A DNA stretch of 8,926 nt. Source: an uncultured Alphaproteobacteria bacterium. Its GTDB lineage: Bacteria; Pseudomonadota; Alphaproteobacteria; Rs-D84. A program made the translations under genes and the position numbers. Below are positions 1-6,442 of this stretch, piece by piece. The stretch covers positions 1 through 8,926 of the forward strand of contig CALCEG010000129.1 in the NCBI GenBank assembly GCA_937900435.1, written 5' to 3'. The notes beneath the pieces were generated by a model. The model saw nothing but the letters and a program-made list of their open reading frames with translations, did not search any database and was not told where the DNA came from. Position 1 is the first letter of the stretch. The number at the start of each line of letters is the position of its first letter.

Positions 1-178
1 TATGATTCTTGGCAGCGTTCAGTGCACGTATGACCGCCATCAGTTCCATCCGATTGTTTGTAGTGTTTTTTTCACCGCCACTGCGTTCGGCAATGTTCGT
101 TCCGTCGGTCGCAACAAAGCCCCATCCGCCTGGGCCTGGATTGCCTAAACAGCTGCCATCAGTCCAAATTTTTAGCAT
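1..178 (-). CDS. rnhA: Ribonuclease HI, N-terminal part (runs off left edge)
   Basis: RNase HI cuts the RNA strand of RNA-DNA hybrids in the cytoplasm (R-loops, primer remnants). The minus strand encodes 59 residues from an ATG at 178-176. They open with the family signature IWTDGSCLGNPGPGGWG, followed by SGGEKNTTNNRMELMAV. Asp7 and Glu45 correspond to the first two metal-binding acidic residues of the E. coli enzyme (D10, E48); the remaining catalytic Asp residues lie beyond the window. The start is supported by alignment with the family N-terminus and by a Shine-Dalgarno AAGGA (minus strand, 193-189) 10 nt upstream. The gene is divergent from tkt, and the -10 elements of both overlap. Identification is secure; only the 5' third of the gene is present. 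Confidence 0.96.
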   Translation of the reverse strand, partial: MLKIWTDGSCLGNPGPGGWGFVATDGTNIAERSGGEKNTTNNRMELMAVIRALNAAKNH

Positions 179-197
179 TTTATATGTGTCCTTTTTA

Positions 198-210
198 TGA
201 TATAATATCA
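198..210. promoter_or_regulatory. Palindromic overlapping -10 elements for rnhA and tkt
   Basis: TGATATAATATCA is a perfect odd-centred palindrome. Read on +, it is an extended -10 (TGA-TATAAT, hexamer 201-206) with the tkt ATG 7 nt downstream. Read on -, it is TGA-TATTAT (hexamer 207-202), which would start rnhA mRNA near 195, just upstream of its Shine-Dalgarno. No good -35 is visible on + at 16-18 nt, consistent with dependence on the extended -10. Promoter function is inferred from motif and position. Confidence 0.6.
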
Positions 211-213
211 CAC

Positions 214-1995
214 ATGAGTTATAATTCCAAAGATTTAAAAAATATGTCGAATGCCGTACGGGTGTTGGCATTGGAAATGTTGCGCACTGCACGCAGTGGG
301 CATCTGGGGGTCGTGCTGGGTGCGGCTGATGTTATTACAACTGTGTTCGCAAACTTTTTACAACGGGGGCGCGACAGGTTTGTTATGTCTGCTGGACATG
401 GCAGTGCGCTGTTGTATTCTGTGTTGAAGTTGGCTGGGTATAATGTCGGAAACTTGAAACGGTTTCGTAAACTGGGTGGACTGCCAGGACATCCAGAACG
501 CGGTATCGATGGCGTGGATGTTACAACAGGGCCATTGGGACAAGGAATCGCAAACGCTGTTGGTATGGCGTTGGCAGCAAAAATTAATGCGGATGATGCG
601 CGTGTGTATTGCTTGTGTTCTGATGGCGATTTGATGGAGGGGGTCGCACAAGAAGCAATCGCATTTGCAGGACGATACAAGTTAAATAATCTGGTGCTGA
701 TGTGGGACGATAATGGGTTAAGTATTGATGGCACAGCGCAAACAGATATTAATGTCCCAGAACGTATGTTGGCGGCAGGTTGGGACGTGTTAAGCACAGA
801 TGGAAATGACTGTGGTCAGGTTGCGCGTGCATTAAATTCTGCAAAAAAATCAAAAAAGCCGGTCTTTGTACAATGCAAGACATTGTTGGGCCTGGGCAGT
901 AAATTAGAAAATACAAGCAAGGCGCATGGACTGGCGTTAACCGATTCGGAATTGTTGGACTTGATTGAAAAATTTTTTGCCCCGCGCGGTGATGATTTAT
1001 GGCGCGATTTTGTGCAAAAACAAATTCCGATAACCGCGCCAAAAGAAAAATTTTCTTTGCCACACGTTACAATGCAACCCGTTGGGAACGCAATGTCAAC
1101 GCGCGAATTGTCAGGAATTTATTTAAATGAATTGTTGCAAGCTGGTGCAAAAATTATCGGGGGCAGTGCTGATTTAGGCGGCAGTACAAATGCGCGTGTC
1201 GCAAATTCATGCAATATCGCGCCAAATAATTTTAACGGGAATTATATTAACTTTGGTGTGCGCGAACACGCAATGGCCGCAATTATGAATGGTATGTCAA
1301 CGATGGGGCTGCGTGTGTATGGTTCGACTTTCTTGGTGTTTAGCGATTATATGCGACCAAGTATCAGATTGGCAGCACTGTCGGGATTGCCGGTGGTTTA
1401 TGTCTTGACACACGACAGTGTCGCAGTTGGCGAAGATGGACCAACGCATCAGCCGATTGAACAGTTGCCTTCGTTGCGATTAATCCCAAATTTAAATGTC
1501 TTTCGGCCATGTAATGGAATAGAGGTTATGTATGCGTGGCGGCGTGCATTGTTGGAAAAATCAAAGCCGTCTTGTATCGTTTTGTCGCGTCAACAAATAC
1601 GCTTGGTTTCAACGCCGTTGGGGGCAGAATTGTCGCGTGGGGCGTATGTGATTTATCCGTCTGAATCTGCGCGTGTGCGTGTGACTGTATTGGCGACAGG
1701 CAGCGAAGTACCACTGGCAATCGATGTGGCAAAAAAATTAGGAAATGCGGTTCAGGTCGTTTCTGTGCTGTCTGTGTCGGATTTTAGAAATCAAGATGCA
1801 GAATATAAAAAGAAAATGCTGGCAGGCTTTGTTATCGCAATTGAAGCTGCTGCCACCGCACCTTGGTTTGAATTCGCAGATGCTGTTGTTGGAATCGATG
1901 GTTTCGGTACATCTGGGGCAGGGGATGAGGTGTATGAAAAATATGGGTTTGATGCGGACATAATCGCAGCAGATATAAAAAATAAAATGAAGTAA
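214..1995 (+). CDS. tkt: Transketolase
   Basis: This thiamine-diphosphate enzyme of the non-oxidative pentose phosphate pathway moves two-carbon ketol units between sugar phosphates. With the ATG at 214 it is 593 aa, shorter than the ~660 aa of E. coli TktA but with all three domains. The cofactor domain has GHGS (61-64), PGHPE, TTGPLGQGIANAVGMA, SDGDLMEG (136-143) and DDNGLSIDG (165 on). The pyrimidine-binding domain has GVREHAM with Glu351, the likely catalytic glutamate, then a TFLVFSDYMRPSIRLAALSG block and EDGPTHQPIEQL. The C-terminal domain has GFGTSGAGDEVYEKYGF. Substitutions against consensus are SGHLG for SGHPG and SDG for the usual GDG. An in-frame ATG at 184 lies upstream of the -10 and adds ten residues unlike the family, so 214 is preferred; it has no Shine-Dalgarno and may be leaderless. 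The metallopeptidase gene follows 6 nt later. Confidence 0.95.
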   Translation: MSYNSKDLKNMSNAVRVLALEMLRTARSGHLGVVLGAADVITTVFANFLQRGRDRFVMSAGHGSALLYSVLKLAGYNVGNLKRFRKLGGLPGHPERGIDGVDVTTGPLGQGIANAVGMALAAKINADDARVYCLCSDGDLMEGVAQEAIAFAGRYKLNNLVLMWDDNGLSIDGTAQTDINVPERMLAAGWDVLSTDGNDCGQVARALNSAKKSKKPVFVQCKTLLGLGSKLENTSKAHGLALTDSELLDLIEKFFAPRGDDLWRDFVQKQIPITAPKEKFSLPHVTMQPVGNAMSTRELSGIYLNELLQAGAKIIGGSADLGGSTNARVANSCNIAPNNFNGNYINFGVREHAMAAIMNGMSTMGLRVYGSTFLVFSDYMRPSIRLAALSGLPVVYVLTHDSVAVGEDGPTHQPIEQLPSLRLIPNLNVFRPCNGIEVMYAWRRALLEKSKPSCIVLSRQQIRLVSTPLGAELSRGAYVIYPSESARVRVTVLATGSEVPLAIDVAKKLGNAVQVVSVLSVSDFRNQDAEYKKKMLAGFVIAIEAAATAPWFEFADAVVGIDGFGTSGAGDEVYEKYGFDADIIAADIKNKMK

Positions 1996-2001
1996 GTTTT
2001 A

Positions 2002-2700
2002 ATGTCTGATTATGTGTTTGTTTTGTTGTCTGGCGAAGAAGTTCCTGTTGAAATCACCGCAAGGCGTGGCGTGCGTAATATCACGTTGCGACCAAAAGTA
2101 TTCCCAAAACGTGTGATTTGTATGTCAAAGCCTTGGTTGGTGTCGGACAGGGCGGCAATACGATTCTTGGAATCAAAACAGGGATGGATAAACGATATTT
2201 TTCAAAAGATGCCTTGTAAAATATTGTTGCAAGATGGCGATGAAATATGCTTCTTGGGGCGAAAAATAATTTTGCAACATAATCCAAATTTGCGTTCAAA
2301 TAAATTAAGCGATGATGGTGCAATTCTGTTCGTTGGCGGTGCGTTTGATATGTTTCAACGGCGTGTGCGCGACTTTGTGAAAAACGAATTTTTGCGCGAA
2401 GTAAAAGATGTTATGCGTGATGTGCCGCATGAATTCTTGCCACGCAGAATCGCGTTGCGTGATACTGTTTCGCGTTGGGGCAGTTGTTCAACATCAGGTA
2501 CAATGTCTTTTTCGTGGCGTTTGGCGTTTGCGCCATACGATGTAATGCGATATGTTGTTATGCACGAACTGGCACATACAAAACATATGAATCATTCGTC
2601 TGAGTTTTGGGCGACTGTACGCGAACTGTATGGCGGTGGCATAGAAAGACAAAAACGTTGGTTGGCGCAAAATGGTGCAACGTTACATCAGTATTTTTAA
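2002..2700 (+). CDS. YgjP/SprT-like zinc metallopeptidase domain protein (DUF45, COG1451)
   Basis: The product is a 232-aa soluble protein of the YgjP-like family, whose cellular role is poorly defined. The N-terminal half has the family's beta-rich region (NITLRPKVFPKRV, then a helix ending KQGWINDIFQKM, then FLGRKIIL). The C-terminal half carries the hallmark RWGSCS (158-163), a SFSWRLAFAPYDVMRYVVMHE segment, and the zinc site HELAH (188-192) with third ligand His198 in the MNHS motif. Glu189 would be the catalytic base. The end (ERQKRWLAQNG) is also family-typical. It starts 6 nt after the tkt stop and has only a weak purine stretch in place of a Shine-Dalgarno, so it is probably co-transcribed with tkt. 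No signal peptide or membrane segment is seen. The family assignment is strong; substrate and role are unknown. Confidence 0.9.
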   Translation: MSDYVFVLLSGEEVPVEITARRGVRNITLRPKVFPKRVICMSKPWLVSDRAAIRFLESKQGWINDIFQKMPCKILLQDGDEICFLGRKIILQHNPNLRSNKLSDDGAILFVGGAFDMFQRRVRDFVKNEFLREVKDVMRDVPHEFLPRRIALRDTVSRWGSCSTSGTMSFSWRLAFAPYDVMRYVVMHELAHTKHMNHSSEFWATVRELYGGGIERQKRWLAQNGATLHQYF

Positions 2701-2710
2701 TTATTTTTAC

Positions 2711-2738
2711 TTGAAAAATCGAATTTTTGCTATAGAAT
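2711..2738 (+). promoter_or_regulatory. Sigma70-type promoter upstream of hisS leader
   Basis: A -35 TTGAAA (2711-2716), a 16-nt spacer and a -10 TAGAAT (2733-2738) predict a start near 2745. The block TTGAAAAATCGA at its 5' side is repeated exactly at the tlyA promoter (8779-8790). It lies 11 nt after the metallopeptidase stop and would give hisS-prfA a leader of about 145 nt. Confidence 0.5.
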
Positions 2739-2745
2739 TCAAAGT

Positions 2746-2805
2746 ATGAAAAATCAAAAAATTATCTTTTTAAATTTGCATCACACCCTGTTGGGTGGGT
2801 ATTAG
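2746..2805 (+). CDS. Possible 19-aa leader peptide with His-His upstream of hisS
   Basis: The short frame ATG AAA AAT ... TAG encodes MKNQKIIFLNLHHTLLGGY. Its ATG is 7 nt after a -10 hexamer, the same geometry as tkt and tlyA, so it could be read as a leaderless ORF. It has two consecutive His codons (2779-2784). The last of these begins a small hairpin (CACCC 2784-2788, loop TGTT, GGGTG 2793-2797). Adjacent His codons just ahead of the histidyl-tRNA synthetase gene suggest sensing of His-tRNA supply by leader translation, but two His codons are few compared with classic his leaders and no U-tract terminator follows. It may be chance. Confidence 0.28.
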   Translation: MKNQKIIFLNLHHTLLGGY

Positions 2806-2822
2806 CGTACATATTTATTTTG

Positions 2823-2831
2823 TGATATAAT
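2823..2831 (+). promoter_or_regulatory. Extended -10 promoter of hisS
   Basis: TGA-TATAAT (TG at 2823-2824, hexamer 2826-2831) is identical to the extended -10 of tkt. It predicts a start near 2838 and a 5' leader of about 54 nt that includes the hisS Shine-Dalgarno. No convincing -35 is present at 16-18 nt. A consensus-like TTGACA lies just downstream (2833-2838) but lacks a matching -10. Confidence 0.55.
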
Positions 2832-2891
2832 GTTGACATTGTGTGTCAAAAAAATTCTGAATATAAAATAGAAACCATAGGAATATATAAA

Positions 2892-4193
2892 ATGGATTTA
2901 AAACCAACAAAACCGTTGTCGGGTTTTATAGAATTATTACCAGCGCAACAAAGATGCTTTGATTTTTGTGCGGCGCGTATGTTAAATGTTTTAAAAACAG
3001 CCGGATTTAATCAGCTGGATTTGCCGGCGATTGAACGTGCAGAAGTTTTAACAGACAAAGATAATTGGGATGAAATCGAAACGCAAATGTTCTTGTTTCA
3101 GAAAGGCGATACTAAGATGGGATTGCGTTATGATGGAACAGTTGGCTTGTCGCGATATGTTGCAGGGCACTTGAACGATTTAGTTTTTCCTTTTCGTGCA
3201 TCGCAATTTTCAAAACGTTATCGTGGGGAACGTGCGCAACGTGGCAGATATCGTGAATTTTACCAGATGGATATGGATATAATGGGGGTTAATTCATTGT
3301 CTGTGAATTATGATGCAGAAATTATTTCTGTGATTCAGCGTACTTTAAATTCTGTATCGGAATTTATTGGTGAAAACGCAGTGCGTATTGGGTCGCGCTC
3401 GTTTTGGGACGCTGTGTTTGATTGGTTGGAATTGAACGATAAACAAAAGAAAGATGTGTTCGTTCTGATTGATAAAAAAGATGCAATGGGCGATGAAGAG
3501 TTTTCGTTGGGGTTGCGTGATACACTTAATAATCCAGAACAAGAAAATCAAATAAAGTCGGTCTTTACAGATGGGGTTTCTGGGTTTGTGAACAAGTCAG
3601 AAAAACTAGATGCGGCGATTGCAGAATTAAATGATTTTATGAAAACCTTGGGTGAGTTCGGGGTGAAAAATGCAGAAATAGATTTGTCTATTGCGCGTGG
3701 TTTGGCATATTACACTGGGTTGGTGTTTGAATTTAAACTGTTAAATCATCCAGAATTGGGTACTGCGGCAGGTGGGGGGCGCTATGCGGACTTGGCCGGG
3801 AAATTTAGCAAGACCAAAATAATTGGCGTTGGGGCTGCGATTGGTTTTTCAAGAATCTTTGTTGCGCTGATGGAATCAGGGGCGATTGATTTGACGCGAT
3901 TTGAAACGTCTGTTGATGTTTCTGTATTGTGTATGGGACGCGAAAACCTGGCATATGCGGTGTCTGTGTTAAATGCGTTGCGTGACGCAGGTGTCGCAGC
4001 GGTTGCGTATTTAGATGCTGATAAAAAATTCAAAAATCAAATCGAATATGCAGATAAAATCAAGGCGAAATATAGTGCGATTATCGGCGAAGAAGAAGCA
4101 CAAAAACAAATGGTTGCATTAAAAAATATGACCAGTGGTGAACAAAAGACTTTGTCGATTGTGGATGTAATTAAAATAGTACAAGGTGAATAA
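2892..4193 (+). CDS. hisS: Histidyl-tRNA synthetase
   Basis: This class II synthetase charges tRNA-His with histidine in the cytoplasm. The product is 433 aa, a usual length. Visible in order are the motif 1 region (GFNQLDLPAIERAEVL), LRYDGTVGLSRYVAG (78-92), motif 2 (KRYRGERAQRGRYREFYQ, 108-125), the histidine-binding stretch ARGLAYYTGLVFEF (268-281) with the conserved Arg269, AAGGGRYADL (292-301) and motif 3 (GAAIGFSRIF). The anticodon-binding domain runs from about 342 to the end (KKFKNQIEYADKIKAKYSAI, then IGEEE). The LRYD and REFYQ forms resemble the archaeal/eukaryotic/Bacteroidetes branch more than the E. coli type (LRPEGT, RQFHQ). Ala replaces the usual Asp in RGLDYY. The ATG at 2892 is chosen over an in-frame GTG at 2841 because it follows TAGGAA by 8 nt and matches family N-termini. 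prfA follows after 2 nt. Confidence 0.96.
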   Translation: MDLKPTKPLSGFIELLPAQQRCFDFCAARMLNVLKTAGFNQLDLPAIERAEVLTDKDNWDEIETQMFLFQKGDTKMGLRYDGTVGLSRYVAGHLNDLVFPFRASQFSKRYRGERAQRGRYREFYQMDMDIMGVNSLSVNYDAEIISVIQRTLNSVSEFIGENAVRIGSRSFWDAVFDWLELNDKQKKDVFVLIDKKDAMGDEEFSLGLRDTLNNPEQENQIKSVFTDGVSGFVNKSEKLDAAIAELNDFMKTLGEFGVKNAEIDLSIARGLAYYTGLVFEFKLLNHPELGTAAGGGRYADLAGKFSKTKIIGVGAAIGFSRIFVALMESGAIDLTRFETSVDVSVLCMGRENLAYAVSVLNALRDAGVAAVAYLDADKKFKNQIEYADKIKAKYSAIIGEEEAQKQMVALKNMTSGEQKTLSIVDVIKIVQGE

Positions 4194-4195
4194 TT

Positions 4196-5260
4196 ATGAT
4201 TATTGAACAGAAGTTAAAAGACATTCAATCACGCGCTGTTGATATCGAAACTCAGATGAATTCTGGGGCTGTTTCGGGTGATGAATTGACCAAGCTTTCC
4301 AAGGAATATTCAAGATTATCAGAAATATTGCCGCTGATTAACGAATATTTTCAAACCGTTTCTGGTATTGCAGATGCGCGTGAAATGCAGGCAGATTCTG
4401 AGTTGCGCGAAATCGCATTGGAACAATTAAATGAACTGAATCACGCATTGCCAGATATAGAAAAAAGACTGCAAATTGCATTGTTGCCGCGCGATGATGC
4501 GGATGATAACAGTGTTATTATGGAAATTCGTGCAGGTGTTGGTGGCGAAGAATCTGCGTTGTTCGCAGGTGATTTGTATAATCAATATAAATCTTATGCA
4601 TTGCGTCAAGGCTGGAAAGTAGAGGTTATCGAAGAAAACGCTACGTCATTGCGTGGGTATAAAGAAATTGTCTTTAAAGTTGATGGTGCAGGCGCATACG
4701 GTCGTATGAAATTTGAATCGGGAATTCATCGCGTGCAACGTGTTCCAGAAACCGAAGCAGGCGGTCGTATTCATACCAGCGCAGCATCTGTTGCAGTTAT
4801 GCCAGAGGCAAAAGAAATCGATGTGGTTATCGAAGATAAAGATATTCGAATTGATGTCTTTCGTGCATCTGGGGCAGGTGGTCAGCACGTTAATAAAACA
4901 GATAGTGCGATACGCATTACGCACTTTCCAACAGGTATTGTTGTTACTTGTCAAAATGAACGTAGTCAATTTCAAAACAAGGCTGCAGCGATGGCGGTGT
5001 TGCGTTCTAAACTTTATGAAAAACAGCGCAGCGAACAAGAAAATGCCAGCAATGCGTCACGCAAGTCTATGGTTGGTTCGGGCGACAGAAGTGAAAAAAT
5101 TAGAACCTATAATTTCCCGGAACAACGTGTTACAGACCATCGTATTAAACTGACGTTGTATAAATTGGATGATATTCTGGCAGGTGGCGCAGGTTTAGAC
5201 GAAATGATTGACGCATTGATTGCAGCAGACCAGCTGGAGCAATTGGCAAATATGGAATAA
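4196..5260 (+). CDS. prfA: Peptide chain release factor 1 (RF1)
   Basis: RF1 recognises UAA and UAG at the ribosomal A site and triggers peptide release. The 354-aa length is typical. An N-terminal helical domain (about 1-100) precedes IRAGVGGEESALFAGDLY (111-128). The codon-recognition tripeptide PET (184-186) lies in RVPETEAGGRIHTSA, and the catalytic GGQ (228-230) in SGAGGQHVNKTDSAIRITH. PxT rather than SPF marks RF1 and not RF2. The C-terminus (RIKLTLYKLDDIL) is also family-typical. The start is 2 nt after the hisS stop, with AAGGTG (4183-4188) inside the end of hisS as its ribosome binding site, so the two genes form an operon. The gene for PrmC, the GGQ methyltransferase often found next, is absent; a terminator follows directly. 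Confidence 0.97.
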   Translation: MIIEQKLKDIQSRAVDIETQMNSGAVSGDELTKLSKEYSRLSEILPLINEYFQTVSGIADAREMQADSELREIALEQLNELNHALPDIEKRLQIALLPRDDADDNSVIMEIRAGVGGEESALFAGDLYNQYKSYALRQGWKVEVIEENATSLRGYKEIVFKVDGAGAYGRMKFESGIHRVQRVPETEAGGRIHTSAASVAVMPEAKEIDVVIEDKDIRIDVFRASGAGGQHVNKTDSAIRITHFPTGIVVTCQNERSQFQNKAAAMAVLRSKLYEKQRSEQENASNASRKSMVGSGDRSEKIRTYNFPEQRVTDHRIKLTLYKLDDILAGGAGLDEMIDALIAADQLEQLANME

Positions 5261-5261
5261 C

Positions 5262-5291
5262 AAAAAAATCCCACAATTGTGGGATTTTTTT
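5262..5291. terminator. Bidirectional intrinsic terminator between prfA and the barrel gene
   Basis: This is a perfect 30-bp palindrome centred at 5276/5277: seven A, then TCCCAC-AATT-GTGGGA, then seven T. Either strand gives a GC-containing hairpin followed by a U-run, so it can stop prfA (+) and the convergent barrel gene (-). The barrel gene's TAA (5292-5290) overlaps its edge. Confidence 0.93.
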
Positions 5292-6339
5292 AAAACATAT
5301 ATTTGATATTAATACCACCAGTCCAGCCTTCGATACCACCATCGCGACGACTGAAATTAATCTTGAAGTCAAATGATGTTAGGTGCTTTTCAATGCTTAA
5401 TCCGTATTCGGTATAATTATTAAGGGTCGGAATCGTAAGGTCTGTATCGTTAATTGTTATATGATCAGCTGTGTTTGATAGCAGTGTGTGCTTTACAAAC
5501 AGCGTTCCAAACCAGTTGTTGCTAATATGTGTCCCAATGTTTAGGGCAGGGGTTGCAGTAATAAATCCAAAGGTCTGATTCTGCAAATCATCACCATAAA
5601 CAGATTTTGTTGTTTGATTCTTGACCCAGGTGTATCCAATGCTTATATTAGGATAGATTGTAAACAAGTCATTAACAGAAAATTTGTACGCGATATTGGC
5701 GGCCGCGCCAAACCATATGTTGATGTGGTCGTCAGATAAAGATGAGTATACCGTTGTGTTCTTGATAGAGCCGGCATTAATCATACTGTTTATGATAATG
5801 TTGCGCGTGCTTAGATTGTTATGCAGCCCAATAAAACCACCATGTTCATCTGTGTTGATATCGTTGTTGTCTAAAGAGCCGTTTACATAACCACCGTAAA
5901 AATTCCAGTTGTAATGACCGTATGTGGTTTTCTTTTGATGAGCAGATATGCCCAACGTGACCAAATTGTGTCGTAAATCGAATCGTTCAAAGTTGTCAGG
6001 GGTAATGTCATCAAATGTGTATTGCCAATCAATCCATATGTTCGACAGTGGGGCGCGTGTGTCGCCGCCATTGCGTCCAATTACGCCATCGTCATTGTAT
6101 TCGCCATACGTTGGCATTGTGCCGTATATCTGGGGCAGGGACGATGTGGCTGGTTGCGTATGAATAGTGTGTGGTGCGGGGTGCGCAAAAGCAGAAAATA
6201 TATTATGTGTGATTGTTTGTTGCAATGTGGCGATACTGGTTGCGCTGATTGCGTGTTGGGTTGCAAAATCTGATGGCGATGCGGTTAGTGTGCCAGAATA
6301 CAGTGCAACTAATGCATAGAAAAATATAAGTCTTTTCAT
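5290..6339 (-). CDS. Autotransporter-type outer-membrane beta-barrel protein
   Basis: The product is 349 aa. A signal peptide, MKRLIFFYALVALYSGTLTA, has a likely cleavage after Ala20. A Thr/Ala/His-rich linker runs to about residue 95. The rest, about 100-349, looks like a beta-barrel, with alternating hydrophobic strands and turns rich in Asn, Asp and Gly. Landmarks are YGGYVNG and GGFIGLHNN (148-175), an IAYKFSVNDLFTIYPNISIG stretch (216-235), ATPALNIGTHIS, YTEYGLSIEKHL and the terminal GGINIKYMF. The C-terminal Phe is the usual Bam-complex beta-signal. The pattern fits the autotransporter beta-domain family (PF03797), but at about 75 residues the passenger is too short to be a classic secreted domain, so this may simply be a porin-like or surface barrel protein. 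AAAGG (minus, 6352-6348) lies 8 nt before the ATG. It is transcribed alone, with its own promoter and shared terminator. Confidence 0.8.
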   Translation of the reverse strand: MKRLIFFYALVALYSGTLTASPSDFATQHAISATSIATLQQTITHNIFSAFAHPAPHTIHTQPATSSLPQIYGTMPTYGEYNDDGVIGRNGGDTRAPLSNIWIDWQYTFDDITPDNFERFDLRHNLVTLGISAHQKKTTYGHYNWNFYGGYVNGSLDNNDINTDEHGGFIGLHNNLSTRNIIINSMINAGSIKNTTVYSSLSDDHINIWFGAAANIAYKFSVNDLFTIYPNISIGYTWVKNQTTKSVYGDDLQNQTFGFITATPALNIGTHISNNWFGTLFVKHTLLSNTADHITINDTDLTIPTLNNYTEYGLSIEKHLTSFDFKINFSRRDGGIEGWTGGINIKYMF

Positions 6340-6366
6340 TCGTTGAGCCTTTGTTTTTATGTCTGT

Positions 6367-6375
6367 ATTATAGCA
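6367..6375 (-). promoter_or_regulatory. Extended -10 promoter of the barrel gene
   Basis: On the minus strand TGC-TATAAT (hexamer 6372-6367) lies 27 nt before the ATG, giving a leader of about 20 nt that contains the Shine-Dalgarno. The -35 region is AT-rich without a clear hexamer. Confidence 0.6.
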
Positions 6376-6404
6376 TAAAATTCTTAATTAATTTATATTT
6401 TTTA

Positions 6405-6432
6405 TTGTTTAAAAACAAAAATTTGATAAGAT
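6405..6432 (+). promoter_or_regulatory. Candidate aroK promoter
   Basis: TTGTTT (6405-6410), a 16-nt spacer and TAAGAT (6427-6432) preceded by TGA form a weak extended -10 promoter. An alternative -10, GATTAT (6430-6435), would put the ATG exactly 7 nt downstream. Either way the leader would be very short or absent, matching the lack of a Shine-Dalgarno before aroK. Confidence 0.35.
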
Positions 6433-6442
6433 TATTCTTGTT

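Noticed and set aside
184..213. Upstream in-frame ATG for tkt
   Set aside because: It lies before the likely -10 element, adds ten residues unlike transketolase N-termini, and overlaps the rnhA leader region.
219..797. 192-codon open frame on the minus strand inside tkt
   Set aside because: It is fully antisense to conserved transketolase sequence, has no ribosome binding site and its composition mirrors the tkt codons.
2784..2797. Hairpin CACCC-TGTT-GGGTG as a terminator of the tkt operon
   Set aside because: The stem is only 5 bp and no T-run follows; it is kept only as part of the possible hisS leader.
2833..2838. Consensus TTGACA as a further hisS -35
   Set aside because: No acceptable -10 lies 15-19 nt downstream; the nearest TATAAA (2862-2867) is 23 nt away.
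4693..5035. Frames overlapping prfA on both strands
   Set aside because: RF1 motifs are continuous through this stretch in the main frame; the others have no ribosome binding sites or family features.
5250..5300. Lost or truncated prmC after prfA
   Set aside because: No PrmC-like sequence is visible; a clean terminator follows, so the gene is probably simply located elsewhere.
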